Below are positions 1 to 7,291 of a stretch of DNA of 64,000 nucleotides, one piece after another. Source of the DNA: Deltaproteobacteria bacterium (GTDB lineage: Bacteria; Desulfobacterota; Desulfobulbia; Desulfobulbales; Desulfurivibrionaceae). Position 1 is the first letter of the stretch. Each line of letters opens with the position of its first letter. The stretch is from contig DUZW01000002.1 of assembly GCA_013349295.1 (NCBI GenBank), positions 111,204-175,203 on the forward strand. The letters run 5' to 3'. The notes under the pieces were generated by a model. That model saw only the letters and a list, made by a program, of their open reading frames with translations, was not told the origin of the DNA and did no database searches. The translations under genes and the position numbers were made by a program.

Positions 1-178
1 GCCAGTGGGGGGAATAGGCCCACAGGGCTGTGGCCGCAGCACACAGGCAGCAGAAATAAAGAAGGTGGATCAGGAGGATATCGAGACCAAAGGCCAGCCC
101 TCGCGCCATAAAACCGGCGTATTGGGGCTGGGGAGCTATGTCCCCAGCCATGGGCGGGTCGAACTCCCTACTGGTCAT
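1..178 (-). CDS. RDD-family membrane protein, N-terminal fragment (cut by window edge)
   Basis: Reading the minus strand from an ATG at 178 gives about 59 residues without a stop before the window ends. After a short polar, proline-rich leader comes YAGFMARGLAFGLDILLI and then a hydrophobic stretch. The R-x-x-A-x-x-x-D pattern followed by a membrane segment is typical of RDD-family integral membrane proteins, whose function is mostly unknown; some have been linked to ion transport. The start overlaps the end of the zinc-ribbon gene (stop at 168-170) by about 11 bases in another frame, which suggests translational coupling. Everything beyond the first membrane segment lies outside the window, so the family call rests on this N-terminal signature alone. 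Confidence 0.6.
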   Translation of the reverse strand, partial: MTSREFDPPMAGDIAPQPQYAGFMARGLAFGLDILLIHLLYFCCLCAAATALWAYSPHW

Positions 179-1076
179 CGTTTTCCAGGGTCAGACCGAG
201 ATCCGGGATATCGGCCGCAGTGCTTGCCGGCTTTTTGGGCACATCGGCTGGGGCCGTCTCGTCATCTTCAAGATCCAAGTGCAAATCGTCAGGCTCATCC
301 TCAAGGGAAAGCTCAAAAATATCCTGGTGTTCTTCCTGGCCGGTCGGCTTCTCCGGCGTTTCGTCAAAACTCATCAGGGAAGAGAGGTCGATAATCTCCT
401 CGTCCTCCGGGCTCTCAGAAGGCTCCGGCGCTTCGTGGTCAAAGCCTCCTCCCACAAGACTCTCTTTCTCGTCAAGGCCCATGAGATCCTCGTGCTCAAG
501 GCTGGGCATCTCGATTCCCATGAGCGAATCCTCCTCATCCTGGGCCTGAGCCGGGAGCATTTCTTCTTGCTCCTCTCCCAATGAGAGCATCGGCTCTTCT
601 GCTTCATCCCGTGGCGGGATAAGGTCTGAAACATCGATATTTTCGAGCCCAAGAGATGGCAGAGACTGCTCTTCCAGGTCGTCCGCATCCAACGGCGCCC
701 CTGCAAAATCGAGCGCCTCCTCGTCCAACGGCGCCCCGGCGAGATCCAGCTCCTCCTGGTCCAGCGGCGCTCCGGCGAGATCAAGCTCTTCCTGGTCCAG
801 CGGCGCCCCGGCGAGATCGAACTCCTCCTCGTCCGCCGGCGGAGTTTCCGACTCCAACTCATCCAGGGCAAGGGTCTCTTCTTCCTCATAGAGAGCCGGA
901 CCGGAGGCTGCCTCGGCTTGTTTCTGTTTCCCGAGGATCGCGCCAAGAAAAAAAGGGGCGGCAGCTTTACTCACCGTACCTTTGAGCTGTTCGGCCACGG
1001 CGGTTAAGTCATTGCTGCACTTGCCGCAGGATCTTTGCCGGTCAAACGAGATATAGCCGCATTTTGGGCAACGCAT
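168..1076 (-). CDS. zinc-ribbon protein with acidic tandem repeats
   Basis: A 302-residue protein of unknown function. Residues 1-25 contain CPKCGY and CGKC, two CxxC pairs forming a zinc ribbon of the kind found at the N terminus of many bacterial scaffold or regulatory proteins. A short hydrophobic patch near residues 40-48 (AAAPFFLGAILG) is too short to be a sure membrane span. The rest is highly acidic and probably disordered, with four near-identical 12-residue units (GAPLDQEELDLA type) encoded by 36-bp DNA repeats. No catalytic motif is visible. The gene is the first of a minus-strand pair and overlaps the RDD membrane protein gene. A membrane-associated scaffolding role is possible but unproven. 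Confidence 0.7.
   Translation of the reverse strand: MRCPKCGYISFDRQRSCGKCSNDLTAVAEQLKGTVSKAAAPFFLGAILGKQKQAEAASGPALYEEEETLALDELESETPPADEEEFDLAGAPLDQEELDLAGAPLDQEELDLAGAPLDEEALDFAGAPLDADDLEEQSLPSLGLENIDVSDLIPPRDEAEEPMLSLGEEQEEMLPAQAQDEEDSLMGIEMPSLEHEDLMGLDEKESLVGGGFDHEAPEPSESPEDEEIIDLSSLMSFDETPEKPTGQEEHQDIFELSLEDEPDDLHLDLEDDETAPADVPKKPASTAADIPDLGLTLENDDQ
689..832. repeat. four tandem 36-bp units inside the zinc-ribbon gene
   Basis: Units start at 689, 725, 761 and 797, each 36 bp and about 80-90% alike, ending where the sequence changes to ccgccggcgg. They keep the reading frame and encode the acidic 12-residue repeats. Copy number may vary between strains by slippage or recombination. Confidence 0.9.
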
Positions 1077-1429
1077 GGTGGATCTCCCTTGTCACAGTGA
1101 GGCCGACGCTCAAACAGCTGGCGGGTTCGCCAAGAAAAAAAGTATGGATAACGCTACAACTTTATTATATATCTTCACTTATGGTCAAGACATTCTCCTG
1201 TATCCGTAGCAAAAAAGCAACTGTAGTTTGCCTAACCGGAAAAAAGCCGATGCGCGCTTCCTTGCAAAATACGATGAATAGCGGTAACTATCCGGCAGCA
1301 CCACATCTGCTAACCAGTTATATTTCGTGGTTTTTGTCCAATTCCGACATTAAGCTGGATAGTTATGAATAGCGCTACCCTTCCCTGCTCGTGCCTGCGC
1401 GCCAACCCCTTTTCTCGGAGGAGAAAAAA
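1077..1429. other. intergenic region with possible degenerate repeat-element copy
   Basis: A divergent intergenic region of about 350 bp between the zinc-ribbon gene (minus) and the BamE-like gene (plus). I see no convincing gene; a GTG-started plus-strand frame across it has no recognisable protein features. Its right part (1283-1366) has ends reading GGTAACTATCC and, inverted, GGATAGTTAT, plus the words CCACATCTGC. These resemble the arms of the approximately 105-bp repeat found elsewhere in the window. Promoters for both flanking genes should lie here but no clear boxes were identified. Confidence 0.5.
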
Positions 1430-1822
1430 ATGAGATTTGCCTTCCCCCCGCGTTTTGTTGTCTGCCTGTGCCTGCTGGGTTTTGTCGGCTCAGGCTGTTT
1501 TTACCGTGAACCGGTGCGCCATCTATCTTCGGATATCTGCCTGATAACCCCCAATCTCACCCAAAAGGAGGTTATTGCCACTCTAGGTTCTCCGGATCTA
1601 AAACAGAAGGGAGAGCAGGGCGAGGTCTGGATATATCGCGAGGTGAAAAAAAGTTTCCTGCGAAAAACCCCTTATATCGGGGAAAAGCTGGGGTCGGAAA
1701 ATTATGATGTGGTGACCATAACCTTTGTCGGGGACACTGTTTCCACCTGCCTCTATCGTGCCTATAACGAAGAGGAGATCAAGAAAACCGGTATTGCGAT
1801 CAGTGAGCCGCGTGCGGATTAA
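1430..1822 (+). CDS. BamE/SmpA-like outer-membrane lipoprotein
   Basis: The ATG at 1430 is chosen because a strong GGAGGAG ribosome site lies just upstream; an in-frame GTG at 1391 is less likely. The 130-residue product starts with a basic-hydrophobic signal peptide (MRFAFPPRFVVCLCLLGF) ending at VGSGC. This is a non-canonical but plausible lipobox with Cys near residue 23. The mature part carries the SmpA/OmlA (BamE-like) pattern: a LTQKEVIATLGSPDL segment followed by EVWIY and later V-T-I-T-F. BamE-like lipoproteins are small outer-membrane assembly or envelope-integrity factors. The stop codon overlaps the start of pcm, so the two genes are probably co-transcribed. It could equally be a generic SmpA-domain lipoprotein rather than true BamE. 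Confidence 0.7.
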   Translation: MRFAFPPRFVVCLCLLGFVGSGCFYREPVRHLSSDICLITPNLTQKEVIATLGSPDLKQKGEQGEVWIYREVKKSFLRKTPYIGEKLGSENYDVVTITFVGDTVSTCLYRAYNEEEIKKTGIAISEPRAD

Positions 1823-2465
1823 CAAGTACGAAAAATTCCGGACCCGCATGGTTGAGGAGCAGCTGCTTCCCAGAGGCATCGACGACCCGGCTGTGCTCCA
1901 CGCCATGGCGATGATCCCCCGCCATCTCTTTGTCGCCGATGCCCTGCACGCCCAGGCCTATGGCGATTTCCCCTTGCCCATCGGCCATGGTCAGACCATC
2001 TCCCAGCCCTATGTGGTGGCCCTCATGACCCAACTGCTTCAGCTCACCGGACAGGAAAAGGTGCTGGAGATCGGCACCGGTTGCGGCTATCAGTCCGCCA
2101 TTCTTGCCGCGCTCTGCGAACGGGTATACACGGTTGAACGGCTCAAGCCCCTCCTGGCCCGCGCCCGGCGGACCTTCGACCAACTTCAGATTTACAACAT
2201 CATGAGCAAGGTCGCGGACGGCACCGAAGGCTGGCCGGACAATGCCCCTTTCCCGGCGATCATCGTTACCGCCTCCGGACCACGGATTCCACAGCCGTTG
2301 GTGGACCAGCTGGCAGACCCGGGCATCATGGTTTTGCCGGTGGGTGATCAGGAAGAACAGACCCTCACGGTTGTCAAAAAGGAGGGGGGGGAGGTCACCA
2401 TCACTTCCGTGGAAAGCGTCCGTTTTGTCAAACTGGTCGGCACCCACGGCTGGAAGGCAGCCTAA
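1803..2465 (+). CDS. pcm: protein-L-isoaspartate O-methyltransferase
   Basis: Uses S-adenosylmethionine to methylate isoaspartyl residues in damaged proteins, starting their repair. The protein contains the family hallmark LPIGHGQTISQPYVVALMTQ and the SAM-binding motif VLEIGTGCGYQSAILA, then IIVTASGPRIPQPLVDQL and MVLPVG. Length (about 220 residues) fits bacterial Pcm. The start is uncertain: GTG at 1803 or 1812, both inside the upstream lipoprotein gene, or ATG at 1848; family alignment places homology from about MVEEQLL onward. It ends four bases before a palindromic repeat element. The upstream BamE-like gene overlaps it and probably shares its promoter. Confidence 0.93.
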   Translation: MSRVRINKYEKFRTRMVEEQLLPRGIDDPAVLHAMAMIPRHLFVADALHAQAYGDFPLPIGHGQTISQPYVVALMTQLLQLTGQEKVLEIGTGCGYQSAILAALCERVYTVERLKPLLARARRTFDQLQIYNIMSKVADGTEGWPDNAPFPAIIVTASGPRIPQPLVDQLADPGIMVLPVGDQEEQTLTVVKKEGGEVTITSVESVRFVKLVGTHGWKAA

Positions 2466-2469
2466 ACCT

Positions 2470-2577
2470 GTAATCGGTCACAGGGCACCGCATCTGCTTT
2501 GTCATCGGCCTGCTCGTGTGCAACAGCACACTTCACGGGCCTCTTTCGCGCATCTGCGGCACCCTGTGACCGATTAC
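2470..2577 (+). repeat. palindromic 3'-end repeat element, copy 1
   Basis: About 108 bp bounded by perfect 16-bp inverted arms (GTAATCGGTCACAGGG at 2470 and its complement ending at 2577). The core reads CATCTGCTTTGTCATCGGCC, then a GTGCAACA segment, then GCCTCTTTCGCGCATCTG. The same core occurs at 36579-36684 (minus strand) and, more diverged, at 45409-45505. It begins four bases after the pcm stop. Confidence 0.85.
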
Positions 2578-2644
2578 TCTGGGGTTGCCCTCTCAAGCGA
2601 TCGGAGTCTGTTCCTGATTTTTTGTTTTACGTCACTCGCCTCTT

Positions 2645-3982
2645 TCACTTCTCTGCCCTCACCCGCCCAGCCAACCGTCGCACCTCGCTCATGGTTTCTT
2701 CCAGATCAAAAGAAACAATCCGCCGATCCTGCATGACAACCCTGCCGTCAATGATCGCGGTGGAGACATCGCCGCCCCTTCCCGCATAGACCAGGGTTTC
2801 AGAATTATGAAAAGGGGTCAGGTGAGGCTGTCTGGTGTCGATGATGATGCAGTCTGCCCGCAGGCCCTCGGCCAGGCGGCCGGTCTGTCCACCCAGGCCC
2901 AGAACCCCGGCGCCCGCCCCCGTGGCCATGCCCAGCACAGTTGCGGCGGGCAGCCGGGTTGGCGTCAGGTTGGCAACCTTGTGCAGTCTGGCGCAACTCC
3001 CCATCTCCTGAAACAGGTCCAGATCGTTATTGCCGGCGCAGCCGTCCGTGCCCAAGCCCACCGGAACCCCGGCCCCGATCAGTTCGGCCAGGGGAGCGAT
3101 GCCCGAGCCCAGCTTCATGTTGCTCTCCGGACAGGTTACCACCTTGGCCCCGGTCTCCCGCAAAAGCCCGATATCCCCCTCTTCCAGCCAGACACAGTGG
3201 ACACAGACCGTTTTTTCATCCAACAGACCAAGGCGATGGAGCAGATCCACAGGGGTACAGCCGTGTTGTTCCTTGATCTGTGCAATCTCCCCTTGGGTTT
3301 CGGCAAGATGGATGAACAAAAGGCTTCCGGCCTCGCGGGCCAAGGCCTTGGCCCGTTGCAAGGTGTCCGGGCTGCAGGTATAAGGGGAATGGCAGAACAG
3401 GGCCGGAGTGAGCAGGGAGTTTTTTCCCTGCCAGGAAACAAGATAATCCGCAGCCGAGGCAATGTTTTGTGCGGGGTCGGGCACGCCGGGCGCAGGGAAA
3501 TCGATGATGCCCTGGGCCGCTATCGTACGCATCCCTGCCTCGCAAAAGGCGCTGGCCGCCGCATCTTCATGAAAATAGGCGTCAGCCACCGTGGTGGTGC
3601 CGCCCATGAGCATCTCGGCGGCGGCGAGCTTGCTGCACCAGTAAACCATTTCCGCATCGACCAGTCGCGCCTCGGCCGGGAAGATATGCTCGGTAAGCCA
3701 GGTCATAAGCGGCAGATCATCGGCCAATCCCCTGAAGAGGGTCATGGCGCCATGGCAGTGACAGTTAATCAGACCGGGCAGGACCAGATCGTCCGCGGCG
3801 TCAATGATCCGATCCGCCACAGGCCGCGCGGGCAGATCGGCCATTTCGCCGATCGCGACAATGGTGCCGTCCACCACGGCGACATAGGCCCCATCCTGCA
3901 GGTGGCCGTCTGCCGGATTCGCCAGGAGCGTGGCATTTGTAATGAGCAGATCATGGTGCGGCACGGAGGTGAATTCTCGCAA
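2645..3982 (-). CDS. mtaD: 5-methylthioadenosine/S-adenosylhomocysteine deaminase (amidohydrolase)
   Basis: A 445-residue amidohydrolase of the TRZ/ATZ/MtaD group. It shows the metal site HxH in LPGLINCHCHGAMTLFRGL, a later histidine in LFIHLAETQGE, another in CVHCVWLEEGDI, and the metal aspartate in VGLGTDGCAGNNDLDLF. Family members deaminate S-adenosylhomocysteine, methylthioadenosine or related adenosine derivatives in the cytoplasm, recycling SAM by-products. The convergent neighbour is pcm, which produces S-adenosylhomocysteine; the adjacency fits but is not proof of a link. The start at 3982 would be TTG; an in-frame GTG at 3964 is an alternative and no good ribosome site marks either. 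Substrate preference cannot be read from sequence, and a guanine or chloro-compound deaminase cannot be excluded. Confidence 0.85.
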   Translation of the reverse strand: MREFTSVPHHDLLITNATLLANPADGHLQDGAYVAVVDGTIVAIGEMADLPARPVADRIIDAADDLVLPGLINCHCHGAMTLFRGLADDLPLMTWLTEHIFPAEARLVDAEMVYWCSKLAAAEMLMGGTTTVADAYFHEDAAASAFCEAGMRTIAAQGIIDFPAPGVPDPAQNIASAADYLVSWQGKNSLLTPALFCHSPYTCSPDTLQRAKALAREAGSLLFIHLAETQGEIAQIKEQHGCTPVDLLHRLGLLDEKTVCVHCVWLEEGDIGLLRETGAKVVTCPESNMKLGSGIAPLAELIGAGVPVGLGTDGCAGNNDLDLFQEMGSCARLHKVANLTPTRLPAATVLGMATGAGAGVLGLGGQTGRLAEGLRADCIIIDTRQPHLTPFHNSETLVYAGRGGDVSTAIIDGRVVMQDRRIVSFDLEETMSEVRRLAGRVRAEK

Positions 3983-4066
3983 TGGTCAAAGAGGTGAGGG
4001 GAAATGGTTCGAGTAATTCGGGGGTAAAAAGGTCACCACGAAAAGGTCTCGGCTTATGGGAACAGA

Positions 4067-4570
4067 CTACGGCATCAGGTAAAAGCCCAGAGCCTTGTCG
4101 GTGGTGGCCGGCTCGTCAAAACGCATCCCAATGTATGAGCCCTCGACAAGTTGCACCACCCCGGTTTTTTCGATCCAGGTTTTGTGTGGGTTATCAAGGG
4201 TAAAAGCCAGGATGAGGCGGCCATTTTTCTCGATCCTGTGTCGGCCCAGGGTCGAGAACCCGGCGCCATGCATGGAGATGTTTTCAATCCGGCAGTTTGT
4301 TGTTTTTTTTGCCTGGGAGAAGTCGGGAATATCCCTCCCATCGAACAGCACATGGTAGGTTCCCTCAAGATTGGTGGCCTTACGGTAAAACTTACGGTAC
4401 TCGAACCGTACTAGAAAAACAGCGGTGCAGACGCATCGAACCTTGATCTCCGGCGAGATCTTGGCAGCATCCTGCAAGCGCACCGTCTTGATAAGCCCGC
4501 ATGTATAACATCGTATTTTCGCGCAATTATCTTCTTTTACGAAGACCTTTTGCACCTTCTTCTCAGCCAT
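4067..4570 (-). CDS. PilZ-domain protein with N-terminal zinc-ribbon-like segment
   Basis: A 167-residue protein. Residues about 12-50 contain CAKIRCYTCG and VRCVC, a possible metal-binding ribbon. The C-terminal half is a PilZ domain: the arginine cluster YRKFYRKATN near residue 60 and NCRIENISMHGAGFST near residue 95, matching the RxxxR and D/NxSxxG elements that bind cyclic di-GMP. Such proteins relay c-di-GMP levels to motility, polysaccharide or adhesion machinery. The gene stands alone with non-coding DNA on both sides. The two large sensor kinases and motAB about 7-17 kb away are the only motility-related genes nearby. Start ATG at 4570 is preceded by a purine-rich GGCGGAAG. Confidence 0.82.
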   Translation of the reverse strand: MAEKKVQKVFVKEDNCAKIRCYTCGLIKTVRLQDAAKISPEIKVRCVCTAVFLVRFEYRKFYRKATNLEGTYHVLFDGRDIPDFSQAKKTTNCRIENISMHGAGFSTLGRHRIEKNGRLILAFTLDNPHKTWIEKTGVVQLVEGSYIGMRFDEPATTDKALGFYLMP

Positions 4571-5122
4571 GCTTCCGCCTTTGGCTTACCTCTGCCAACC
4601 GGCAGATCAGTGTTGCAATCACGTGAATTCCCTCACATTATTAAAAACAGTAGCACTTCTTCACGCGATTGAAAATAAAGATATCCATGTAGTTATCTGA
4701 AAAAATACGATTTTTTTCTGCCCTCCCCCCCCTTTGACTGGCTTTTTCAGCCGAACCCGACCCACCTGACACAGGTAACATATTGATGTTTAAGCTATTT
4801 TCATGTATTTCCACGCCGGATTCAATGTCCCACGGGGGCCGATCCTTGCTGCTTGCGCACCCTGCCCTTGGAAAATATTTTGTCGCAAAGCGGATTACAG
4901 GGGTTGTTCGTGGATGAATATCGCCGGGTAACGGTGATGCCGACCCCGGTAAAAATGGCGAAAACAGCTTGGCGCTTCAACCGGAATTATCCCAAGGTCC
5001 GCAGGCCAAGAAAAAGCCTGCGCACCTTGGGTGGCAGGCTTTTATAAAATACGGAACGGTTACGGCTGGTTCGACCACCTACCCGCCTGATGCACCAGAC
5101 GAGGGCAGGGTTGGATTTTATC
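4571..5122. other. intergenic region between PilZ gene and nap operon end
   Basis: About 550 bp without a supportable gene. It contains a run of eight C (4725-4732), a strong terminator hairpin for the nap operon (5012-5043), and presumably the PilZ promoter close to 4571-4680, which is AT-rich. A 64-codon plus-strand frame (4853-5047) was considered and not accepted. Confidence 0.6.
5012..5043 (-). terminator. intrinsic terminator of the nap operon
   Basis: AAAGCCTGC and GCAGGCTTT form a 9-bp stem around a 12-nt loop. On the minus strand the stem is followed by a T-run (TTTTTC), about 80 bases after the napB stop. The A-rich opposite flank may make it work in both directions. Confidence 0.8.
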
Positions 5123-5593
5123 CTACTTTTTCCCGTCCTTGGGTCGCTTGGGTGCGGGAACAGCGCGGAAGGTATTTCCCACCAGGGGCTTGGCATCGCT
5201 CTGCGTCACATGACACAAGACGCAGAAGTAATGGCTGGAAGCCAGGGTTGCCATCTCCTTTCCTTCGCTGTCCAGGAAATGGGTGGGGCTGATTCTGGTC
5301 GCTCCCGCTGAGGTCTCCTTGGTTTTACCATGGCAGTCCAGGCATTGGTTGGTGTTTTTATCAATTTTGTATTCATCGATGGTGTGCGGAATGAGCGGCA
5401 GTTGCTCGGCAAACTCGCGTTTGATCGGTTTTGAGGAGGGCGCGGCCTTTTCCGGTTGCGGATAGGGAGAGGGAGCGTTGATCTCCGTGGCGCCGCGCAG
5501 GGATTTTACCGTTTCCCCCGCCGAGGCGGGCTGGGGCAAGATGGCCAGACAGCCGACGATGCTCATCAGGATGAAGGGGGTCTGTTTTTTCAT
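5123..5593 (-). CDS. napB: periplasmic nitrate reductase, diheme cytochrome c subunit NapB
   Basis: The small electron-transfer subunit that feeds electrons to NapA in the periplasm. The 156-residue product has a Sec signal peptide (residues 1-25, MKKQTPFILMSIVGCLAILP ending in ASA) and two heme-c sites, CLDCH and CVLCH, as in NapB. The segment PLIPHTIDEYKI before the first heme and SPTHFL between the hemes match the family and supply axial histidines. It is the last gene of the nap operon, about 56 bases after napH, and is followed by an intrinsic terminator. Ribosome site AAGGAG lies upstream of the ATG at 5593. Confidence 0.95.
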   Translation of the reverse strand: MKKQTPFILMSIVGCLAILPQPASAGETVKSLRGATEINAPSPYPQPEKAAPSSKPIKREFAEQLPLIPHTIDEYKIDKNTNQCLDCHGKTKETSAGATRISPTHFLDSEGKEMATLASSHYFCVLCHVTQSDAKPLVGNTFRAVPAPKRPKDGKK

Positions 5594-5649
5594 GATATCA
5601 ACTCCTTGTTCAGGGTTAATTTTCTACCAGAAGCTTCTCAGTGTCCTGG

Positions 5650-6495
5650 TCAAAAACGGCTGCCGAAGGAGAAAACCCCCTCGGCGCAGACATCAATACA
5701 TCTGCCACAGTTGGTGCAGTTTGCTTCGGTTATCACCGGACCTCTCCCATCTTTTCCCTTGAGAGCAGGAGAAATGACTTGGGGTTCCGGGCAGACGGCA
5801 TAGCAGTCCAGGCAGTTGCTGCATCGGTCTCGTCCCTCGGCGCGAACGCGGATAAGGCTTACGAGGCCAAGCAGGCTGTAAAATCCGCCCACCGGGCACA
5901 GATGACCGCACCAGCCACGCTTGCTCATAAAAAGATCAAAACAAAAGATGGCCACGGGGATGGTCCAGGCCAATCCCAACCCGAAAAACAACCCCCGGTG
6001 CAGCAGGGTGACGGGGTTGATCAGTTCCCAGGCCAGAATCCCGGTAATGGCCGTGACAACCAAGACCAGCACCATGCCCCAGTACCGGAGGGTGCGATCC
6101 AGTTGCAACCCCTCCCGGATATCAAGGCGAAGCCGCAGCCATGCCGCCCCATCGGTGAGAATATTCACCGGACAGACCCAGGAACAATAGGCGCGTCCAC
6201 CGACCAACATATAAAAACCGGCGATGATCAGCGCCCCGATGATGGCGGTACTTGCCGCAATGGTGCCGGTGGCAAGACTTTGCAGCAGAATAAATGGATC
6301 GGCCAGCGGCACGGTGTCGAACAAACGGCTGGCCGCCAGATTTCCTTTAATAATCCAAAAACCGGTAAGCGGCCCGCAGGCGAACAGGGCAAGAGTGAGC
6401 GCCTGACAGCTTCGCCGCAGTAACAGCCAGCGGTTTGCCCCCAGCCGGCCCTTCTTTTTTTTAGACAACACGCCGGGATGTTTTGGAGTACTCAT
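5650..6495 (-). CDS. napH: quinol dehydrogenase membrane component NapH
   Basis: An integral inner-membrane ferredoxin-type protein that, with NapG, passes electrons from quinol to the periplasmic nitrate reductase. The 281-residue sequence has several hydrophobic spans, the conserved cytoplasmic-side motifs CSWVCPVN and CGHLCPVG, and two C-terminal 4Fe-4S clusters, [14 protein letters not shown] and [14 protein letters not shown] 6495 is preferred because it overlaps the napG stop as ATGA; an upstream in-frame GTG at 6504 is possible. NapH with NapG is the only visible quinol-oxidising route, as no napC is present in the operon. Confidence 0.95.
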   Translation of the reverse strand: MSTPKHPGVLSKKKKGRLGANRWLLLRRSCQALTLALFACGPLTGFWIIKGNLAASRLFDTVPLADPFILLQSLATGTIAASTAIIGALIIAGFYMLVGGRAYCSWVCPVNILTDGAAWLRLRLDIREGLQLDRTLRYWGMVLVLVVTAITGILAWELINPVTLLHRGLFFGLGLAWTIPVAIFCFDLFMSKRGWCGHLCPVGGFYSLLGLVSLIRVRAEGRDRCSNCLDCYAVCPEPQVISPALKGKDGRGPVITEANCTNCGRCIDVCAEGVFSFGSRF

Positions 6496-7280
6496 GGCTT
6501 CCACTCCGGCGTAATGGTTGAAGTGAATTCAGGCATCCTGTCCGGCAGGTCCATCTGCTCCGGAATCAGGCTATGCCCGGCCTTGGTTTTTTCTTCCCAG
6601 CCCAAGCGGTAGTGTTTCCCAAGCTCGCCCTTGGCCAGATCCAGGGGGAGCACCTTGATGGCGGCCTTGTCCAGAACGCAGGCCTTTTCGCACTTGCCGC
6701 AGCCCGTGCAGAATTTGGAGTGCACCTCCGGCTGGAAGATGGTGTGCTTACCGCTGCGTTGGTTGTGCAGGGTGGCAAGGGTGATTGCCTTGTCGATCAG
6801 CGGGCAGCTGCGGTAGCAGACATCGCAGCGCAACCCGAGAAAGTTCAGGCAGTTTTCCCGGTCAATGAGTACCGCCAACCCCATGCGGGCCTTGTAAATA
6901 TCGGTGAGCAGAGGGTCCAGGGCGCCGGTGGGGCAAGCGCGGATGCAGGGCCTCTTCTCACAGAGTTCGCAGGGGATCCGGCGGGGAATAAAATAGGGGG
7001 TTCCGGTGGCCACCTCCTCTTCCGGTTTGGCAAGACGCAGGGCCTTGTATGGACAAGCCCGTACGCACTGACCACAGCGGACACAGGCGGCCAGGAACTT
7101 TTTGTCGGGCAAGGCTCCCGGCGGTCGCGTGGTGTAAACCGGTCGCGCCACCGCCTGTCGGTTGGCATACAGCCCAAGGCCAAGACCGACCAAGGCCGCC
7201 CCGCAGGTAGTGCGCGCTGTGTTCAGCAAAAACCTGCGCCGCTCGGCATCAGGTCCGGCTGTCTCCGGTTTTTCTTTCAT
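6492..7280 (-). CDS. napG: ferredoxin-type protein NapG
   Basis: A periplasmic iron-sulfur protein working with NapH in quinol oxidation for nitrate reduction. The 262-residue product begins with a Tat-type signal ([20 protein letters not shown]) and has four 4Fe-4S motifs: [36 protein letters not shown] and [14 protein letters not shown] 7280 (MKEKPETAG) is chosen over a farther in-frame start at 7319 because the latter would run into napA; the ATG lies 11 bases after the napA stop. It overlaps napH by four bases. Confidence 0.95.
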   Translation of the reverse strand: MKEKPETAGPDAERRRFLLNTARTTCGAALVGLGLGLYANRQAVARPVYTTRPPGALPDKKFLAACVRCGQCVRACPYKALRLAKPEEEVATGTPYFIPRRIPCELCEKRPCIRACPTGALDPLLTDIYKARMGLAVLIDRENCLNFLGLRCDVCYRSCPLIDKAITLATLHNQRSGKHTIFQPEVHSKFCTGCGKCEKACVLDKAAIKVLPLDLAKGELGKHYRLGWEEKTKAGHSLIPEQMDLPDRMPEFTSTITPEWKP

Positions 7281-7291
7281 AGCCTGGAATC

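Noticed and set aside
1064..1372. 102-codon plus-strand frame between the zinc-ribbon and BamE-like genes
   Set aside because: It starts antisense inside the zinc-ribbon gene with GTG/ATG lacking a ribosome site and crosses the degenerate repeat; no protein pattern.
4853..5047. 64-codon plus-strand frame in the PilZ-nap gap
   Set aside because: It runs through the nap terminator hairpin, has no ribosome site and no recognisable protein features.
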